From the NCBI GenBank assembly GCA_017615795.1, contig JAFZZK010000013.1, forward strand, positions 94,855-158,854: DNA of 64,000 bases. Direction: 5' to 3'. The translations under genes were made by a program, and so were the position numbers. This DNA comes from Bacteroidales bacterium (GTDB lineage: Bacteria; Bacteroidota; Bacteroidia; Bacteroidales; WCHB1-69). The notes beneath the pieces are model-generated. The model made no database searches. It saw only the letters and a list, made by a program, of their open reading frames with translations, and was not told the DNA's origin. Shown one piece after another: positions 61,494 through 64,000 of this stretch (its first letter is position 1; every line of letters starts with the position of its first letter).

Positions 61494-61532
61494 ACCGGAT
61501 TTGTTTTCGTCAGGAAACGGATCCGGTTTTTT
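61494..61532 (+). terminator. Terminator after the FISUMP gene
   Basis: ACCGGAT (61494-61500) pairs with ATCCGGT (61521-61527), with an inner GTTTTC/GGAAAC helix and a GTCA loop, followed by six T residues. Confidence 0.88.
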
Positions 61533-61552
61533 CTTTACACCCTATTTTATCT

Positions 61553-61583
61553 GTTGTTGATGAGAAAAAAAATCGTATCTTTG
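61553..61583 (+). promoter_or_regulatory. Promoter of the NifU-domain gene
   Basis: GTTG at 61553-61556, a 19-base spacer and TATCTTTG at 61576-61583; leader of about 20 bases. Confidence 0.72.
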
Positions 61584-61608
61584 CCGCCGTTCAATAAAAA
61601 CCGCCCCT

Positions 61609-61857
61609 ATGGACCATGTTACGTTAGAACAGAAAGTTATCTCGATCATCGACCAGATTCGCCCCTACTTGCAGCAAGACGGCGGCGACATCGAGTATAT
61701 ACAGCTCCGTCCCGACAATGTGGTGGAGGTGAAGCTGCAAGGTGCCTGCGGCTCATGCCCGCACGCCAAGATGACCCTCAAGAACGGCGTGGAACAAACC
61801 CTCAAACACTACCTTCCCGAAATAGAGCGCGTGGAGGATGTGGTGCTCGGCTTTTAG
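61609..61857 (+). CDS. NifU C-terminal domain (Nfu-type) iron-sulfur scaffold protein
   Basis: 82 residues, a single Nfu domain: 'IRPYLQQDGGDIEYIQL' (17-33) and the cluster-binding 'CGSCP' (Cys47, Cys50), ending 'VEDVVLGF'. It carries or transfers a [4Fe-4S] cluster, usually as a dimer. It lacks the A-type domain of NfuA. It is preceded by its own promoter and followed by ychF 104 bases downstream. Confidence 0.92.
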   Translation: MDHVTLEQKVISIIDQIRPYLQQDGGDIEYIQLRPDNVVEVKLQGACGSCPHAKMTLKNGVEQTLKHYLPEIERVEDVVLGF

Positions 61858-61961
61858 CTATTGGCCATTAGCTGTTGGCTATGACTTTTGAAATTGACTT
61901 AGACATAGACTCATAAAACTCAATTAAAACTTTGAACTTCTAACCTTTAACCCTTAAAACG

Positions 61962-63053
61962 ATGAAATGCGGCATAGTAGGACTGACGAACTCAGGTAAG
62001 ACCACGATGTTTAACTGCATCTCCAACACGAAGGCGGAGGTGACGGACTTTGCGTACAGCACGAACAAGTCCAACATCGGTGTGTGCGCGGTGCCCGATG
62101 AGCGTCTCATCAACATCAACACCTTCATCAAGGCTGACAAGCTGGTGTTCGCCAATCTGGATGTCGTGGATATTCCGGGGCTTGCGAAAGGCGCCAGCCA
62201 GGGTGCCGGCATCGGCAACAGCTTCCTCGCCGACGTGCGCCTTTGCGACGCGCTCATCCACGTGCTGCGTTGTTTTGACAATCCCGCGCTGCCCCACGAA
62301 GAGGGTTCCATCGACCCGGTGCGCGACATCGAGATTGTGGACTTTGAGTTGCAGTGCAAGGACCTTGAGCAGGTGGAGCGCAAAATCGCCAAGGTGGAGA
62401 AGGCCGCCAAGATCGGCGACAAGAACGCCAAGCACGATTATGAGGTTTTGAAGAAATACAAGGAACATCTCGAGAATTTCCAGAATGTGCGCACCCTTGA
62501 AGTGACCGAGGATGAGCACGCAGTGGTGGCCGACATGATGCTGTTGACGGAAAAGCCCGTGATGTTTGTGTGTAACGTCAACGACGACGACGCTGTCAAC
62601 GGGAATGCTTACTCGGAGGCGGTGAAGAAATACGTGGAGGAGAACGGCGGACAGATGCTGGTCATTGCCGCCAAGATAGAGTCGGAAATTGCCGAACTCG
62701 ACAACGAGGAGGACCGCAAGGCATTCCTGGAGGATGTGGGTTTGACCGAACCTGGCGTGAACAAGGTGATCCGTGCGGCCTACAAAATGCTGGATCTCAT
62801 CTCCTTCTTCACGGTCGGCGGCAAGGAGAACAGGGCCTGGACCATCACGCGCGGCATGTTGGCACCGCAGGCTGCGGGCGTCATCCACAGCGACCTGGAA
62901 CGCGGTTTCATCCGCGCCGAGGTCATCAAATACAACGACCTGGTGCAATACGGGTCGGAGCTCAAATGCAAAGAGGCCGGCAAGTTGGCGGTCGAAGGCA
63001 AAAACTACGAAGTACAGGACGGCGACATCCTGCACATACGATTTAATGTATAA
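61962..63053 (+). CDS. ychF: Ribosome-associated ATPase YchF
   Basis: 363 residues, the usual length. The Obg-like P-loop is 'GLTNSGKT' (7-14), with 'LDVVDIPGLAKGASQGAGIG' as switch II and a coiled coil (about 130-165). The C-terminal TGS domain contains 'AWTITRGMLAPQAAGVIHSD', 'GFIRAEVIKYNDLVQYGSEL' and 'VQDGDILHIRFNV'. YchF/OLA1 hydrolyses ATP rather than GTP and affects translation initiation and stress responses. The 104-base gap upstream holds small repeats of 'TTGGCYATTAGC' type and no clear promoter. Confidence 0.94.
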   Translation: MKCGIVGLTNSGKTTMFNCISNTKAEVTDFAYSTNKSNIGVCAVPDERLININTFIKADKLVFANLDVVDIPGLAKGASQGAGIGNSFLADVRLCDALIHVLRCFDNPALPHEEGSIDPVRDIEIVDFELQCKDLEQVERKIAKVEKAAKIGDKNAKHDYEVLKKYKEHLENFQNVRTLEVTEDEHAVVADMMLLTEKPVMFVCNVNDDDAVNGNAYSEAVKKYVEENGGQMLVIAAKIESEIAELDNEEDRKAFLEDVGLTEPGVNKVIRAAYKMLDLISFFTVGGKENRAWTITRGMLAPQAAGVIHSDLERGFIRAEVIKYNDLVQYGSELKCKEAGKLAVEGKNYEVQDGDILHIRFNV

Positions 63054-63127
63054 TAATGCTATTAAACTATTAAATTATTAAACTGCTAAATTATAAACAC
63101 ACAACAATCGGTAATTTGAAAGCGTGT

Positions 63128-63135
63128 TACCTTTG
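63128..63135 (+). promoter_or_regulatory. -7 box of tRNA-Gly
   Basis: TACCTTTG matches TAnnTTTG, 40 bases before the tRNA; no -33 at the usual distance. Confidence 0.5.
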
Positions 63136-63175
63136 TTTTTAATGATTTAATATTTTAATAACTTAATAAAATAGT

Positions 63176-63248
63176 GCGGTAGTAGCTCAGTTGGCAGAGC
63201 GGCGGCTTCCCAAGCCGCAGGTCGCGGGTTCGAACCCCGTCTACCGCT
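63176..63248 (+). tRNA. tRNA-Gly (anticodon CCC)
   Basis: A 73-base cloverleaf: acceptor GCGGTAG/CTACCGC, D arm GCTC/GAGC, anticodon stem GCGGC/GCCGC with loop TTCCCAA (anticodon CCC), T arm GCGGG/CCCGT-type pairing with TTCGAAC. The discriminator is T (U), as expected for bacterial tRNA-Gly. CCA is not encoded. Confidence 0.95.
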
Positions 63249-63260
63249 CAAAACACTGCA

Positions 63261-63298
63261 AAACAGCGATTTACAACCGAAAAATCGCTGTTTTTTTT
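63261..63298 (+). terminator. Terminator of tRNA-Gly
   Basis: A 12-bp stem (AAACAGCGATTT at 63261-63272 with AAATCGCTGTTT at 63282-63293), a nine-base loop and a run of eight T residues. Confidence 0.92.
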
Positions 63299-63362
63299 CG
63301 TAATGATATAGAAGTTGACCTGATAAAAGCAAAGACAATCATTCTCCCATCGCTTACAATGC

Positions 63363-63440
63363 CCGTGGCACGGCAGTGCCGCGAGGCGTCAACTCCCCTT
63401 CTGATTCTCAGAAGGGGTGCCCGAAGGGCGGGGTAGTTAA
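63363..63440 (+). repeat. Three-hairpin repeat element, copy A
   Basis: Three consecutive stem-loops: GTGGCAC/GTGCCGC (63365-63382, one G-U), CCCCTTCTGA/TCAGAAGGGG (63395-63417) and GCCC/GGGC (63419-63429), followed by GGGGTAGTTAATAT. Copy B is its inverted, diverged relative 110 bases downstream. Confidence 0.7.
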
Positions 63441-63545
63441 TATGAATTATTATTCCTTAATTGCCGATGGGTTATTGCCAAGAAAGTCCTGTTATTAATG
63501 TCATTGATATTGTCAAATTCCTCTTAACAAGGTATTCATATTCTT

Positions 63546-63623
63546 TATATTACTACCCTGGCCTACGGCCACCCCTTCTAAAATAGAAGGGGAATTTTGC
63601 GGTGCCCGCACTTCAGTGCGGAC
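63546..63623 (-). repeat. Three-hairpin repeat element, copy B (inverted)
   Basis: On the minus strand: CCGCACT/AGTGCGG (63606-63621), CCCCTTCTA/TAGAAGGGG (63572-63592) and GGCC/GGCC (63560-63570), followed by AGGGTAGTAATAT. Spacing between stems equals copy A within one base, while stems 1 and 3 differ in sequence but keep pairing. Confidence 0.7.
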
Positions 63624-63773
63624 AAAGAAATGTGAATTACGATGGGTCAACAACTATATCATTGCCTTTTTTTTTCATAATCGGGACAGAAACGGGACAA
63701 AATGAGATTTTATACAGGAATATCTCGATTGTAAATATTTGAAATTCAGTATATTAAAGTGTGTTAATAAAGA

Positions 63774-63856
63774 TTCGTCTCGGTTTTGTCAAAAACTGAA
63801 TCATTATTCGTCTCGGTTTTATCAAAAAACTTGCGTTTATTCGTCTCGGTTTTATC
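63774..63856 (+). repeat. Three 17-bp direct repeats with exact 33-bp period
   Basis: TTCGTCTCGGTTTTRTC occurs at 63774-63790 (R=G), 63807-63823 (R=A) and 63840-63856 (R=A). The starts are exactly 33 bases apart, about three helical turns. The third copy overlaps the expected -33 region of the following promoter, so the array may be an operator. Confidence 0.85.
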
Positions 63857-63865
63857 GAAATTTAT

Positions 63866-63873
63866 TATTTTTG
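63866..63873 (+). promoter_or_regulatory. -7 box of the terminal ATPase gene
   Basis: TATTTTTG matches TAnnTTTG, 30 bases before the ATG at 63904 and 9 bases after the last direct repeat. Confidence 0.68.
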
Positions 63874-63903
63874 CCGGCGTAATCATCAACGATAAAAATA
63901 GAA

Positions 63904-64000
63904 ATGTATATAGAAAGACCTATCGACTCTTTGCTCCTGGAATGGAAGAATAGCAAACGGCTCAAACCACTTTTGCTAAGAGGGGCACGCCAAGTTGGTA
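63904..64000 (+). CDS. AAA_14/DUF4143-type ATP-binding protein (partial, 5' end)
   Basis: Only the first 32 codons are present: 'MYIERPIDSLLLEWKNSKR' then 'LLLRGARQVG', the start of a Walker A P-loop of the kind 'RGARQVGKT'. This opening is typical of the large Bacteroidota family of AAA ATPases with a C-terminal DUF4143 (nuclease-like) domain, often present in many copies and of unclear function. The gene continues beyond the window. Its promoter region carries three 33-bp-spaced repeats. Confidence 0.78.
   Translation, partial: MYIERPIDSLLLEWKNSKRLKPLLLRGARQVG

Larger units (their letters stand above)
63249..63903. other. Gene-free repeat-rich region
   Basis: 655 bases without a convincing gene: the tRNA-Gly terminator, two inverted three-hairpin elements, an AT-rich stretch (63640-63770), three direct repeats (63774-63856) and the promoter of the ATPase gene. 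Composition and structure differ from the compact gene-dense rest of the window. Confidence 0.7.

Noticed and set aside
63774-63856. Regularly spaced repeats read as a short CRISPR array
   Set aside because: Repeat units are only 17 bp with 16-bp AT-rich intervals, there are three copies, they abut a promoter, and no cas genes are present.
10-64000. Mobile elements, prophage or integrated island
   Set aside because: No transposase, integrase, phage structural or conjugation gene, and no terminal inverted repeats with target duplications were seen; the paired hairpin elements at 63.4-63.6 kb are too small and lack a transposase.

Overview
The window looks like chromosomal DNA from an uncultured or poorly described member of the Bacteroidales (phylum Bacteroidota). 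Four things point there: a complete type IX secretion (T9SS) core operon porP-gldK-gldL-gldM-gldN; proteins with T9SS type A C-terminal sorting domains; Bacteroidota-only families (DUF4270, the short GT5 glycogen synthase, split-type TonB receptor barrels, BtuG-like propellers); and promoters that repeatedly match the Bacteroidota pattern TTTG-N19-TAnnTTTG. No prophage, integrase, insertion sequence or CRISPR array was found. The content is mostly core genome, with repeat-rich intergenic patches at 55.4-55.7 kb and 63.3-63.9 kb.

Layout. 0-3 kb: the end of a T9SS-exported protein, a duplicated DUF1599 protein, a DoxX/thioredoxin-like membrane protein, prmC and a small coupled ORF. 3-6.7 kb (minus): rpsL-rpsG-fusA-rpsJ followed directly by tRNA-Ala and a terminator. 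6.8-9.2 kb (minus): an orphan C-terminal transketolase subunit leading into an ECF sigma factor, a membrane anti-sigma candidate and a Cys-rich periplasmic protein. 9.3-19.2 kb: a large outer-membrane protein and the T9SS core. 19.2-30 kb: hldD, recQ, an OmpH-like/YwqK pair, tryptophanase, DUF3109, a TonB-type barrel and small secreted proteins. 30-35.2 kb (minus): ADP-forming acyl-CoA synthetase, phosphohexomutase and a ROK-type glucokinase. 35.4-41.1 kb: rplV to rpsE, cut out of the usual S10-spc operon. 41-50 kb: DUF819, mscL, xseA, an MBL hydrolase, and the GT5/DUF4270/MATE/hflX operon. 50-58.6 kb: tRNA-Leu, a second MATE, a cobalamin-riboswitch operon and btuC-like/uvrC. 58.9-64 kb: a FISUMP surface protein, an NfuA-like protein, ychF, tRNA-Gly, paired hairpin repeats and the start of an AAA ATPase behind three 33-bp-spaced direct repeats.

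Most interesting points. (1) A minus-strand cobalamin riboswitch (about 55.20-55.36 kb) precedes a BtuG-like beta-propeller lipoprotein and two proteins with T9SS sorting tails, one carrying a duplicated 'YWIG...YGYRWDG' domain. This looks like a T9SS-displayed vitamin B12 capture system whose last two members are, to my knowledge, uncharacterised. (2) The ribosomal-protein supercluster is split: str+rpsJ lies on one strand and rplV-rpsE about 29 kb away on the other. rplC, rplD, rplW, rplB and rpsS are missing between them and rpmD onward is missing after them. (3) Two inverted copies of a three-hairpin repeat show compensatory base changes, and 17-bp repeats with an exact 33-bp period sit at the promoter of the terminal ATPase gene.

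Limits: all family calls come from reading the translated sequence; no alignment or database search was run. Start codons were chosen by position relative to promoters, signal peptides and neighbouring genes.
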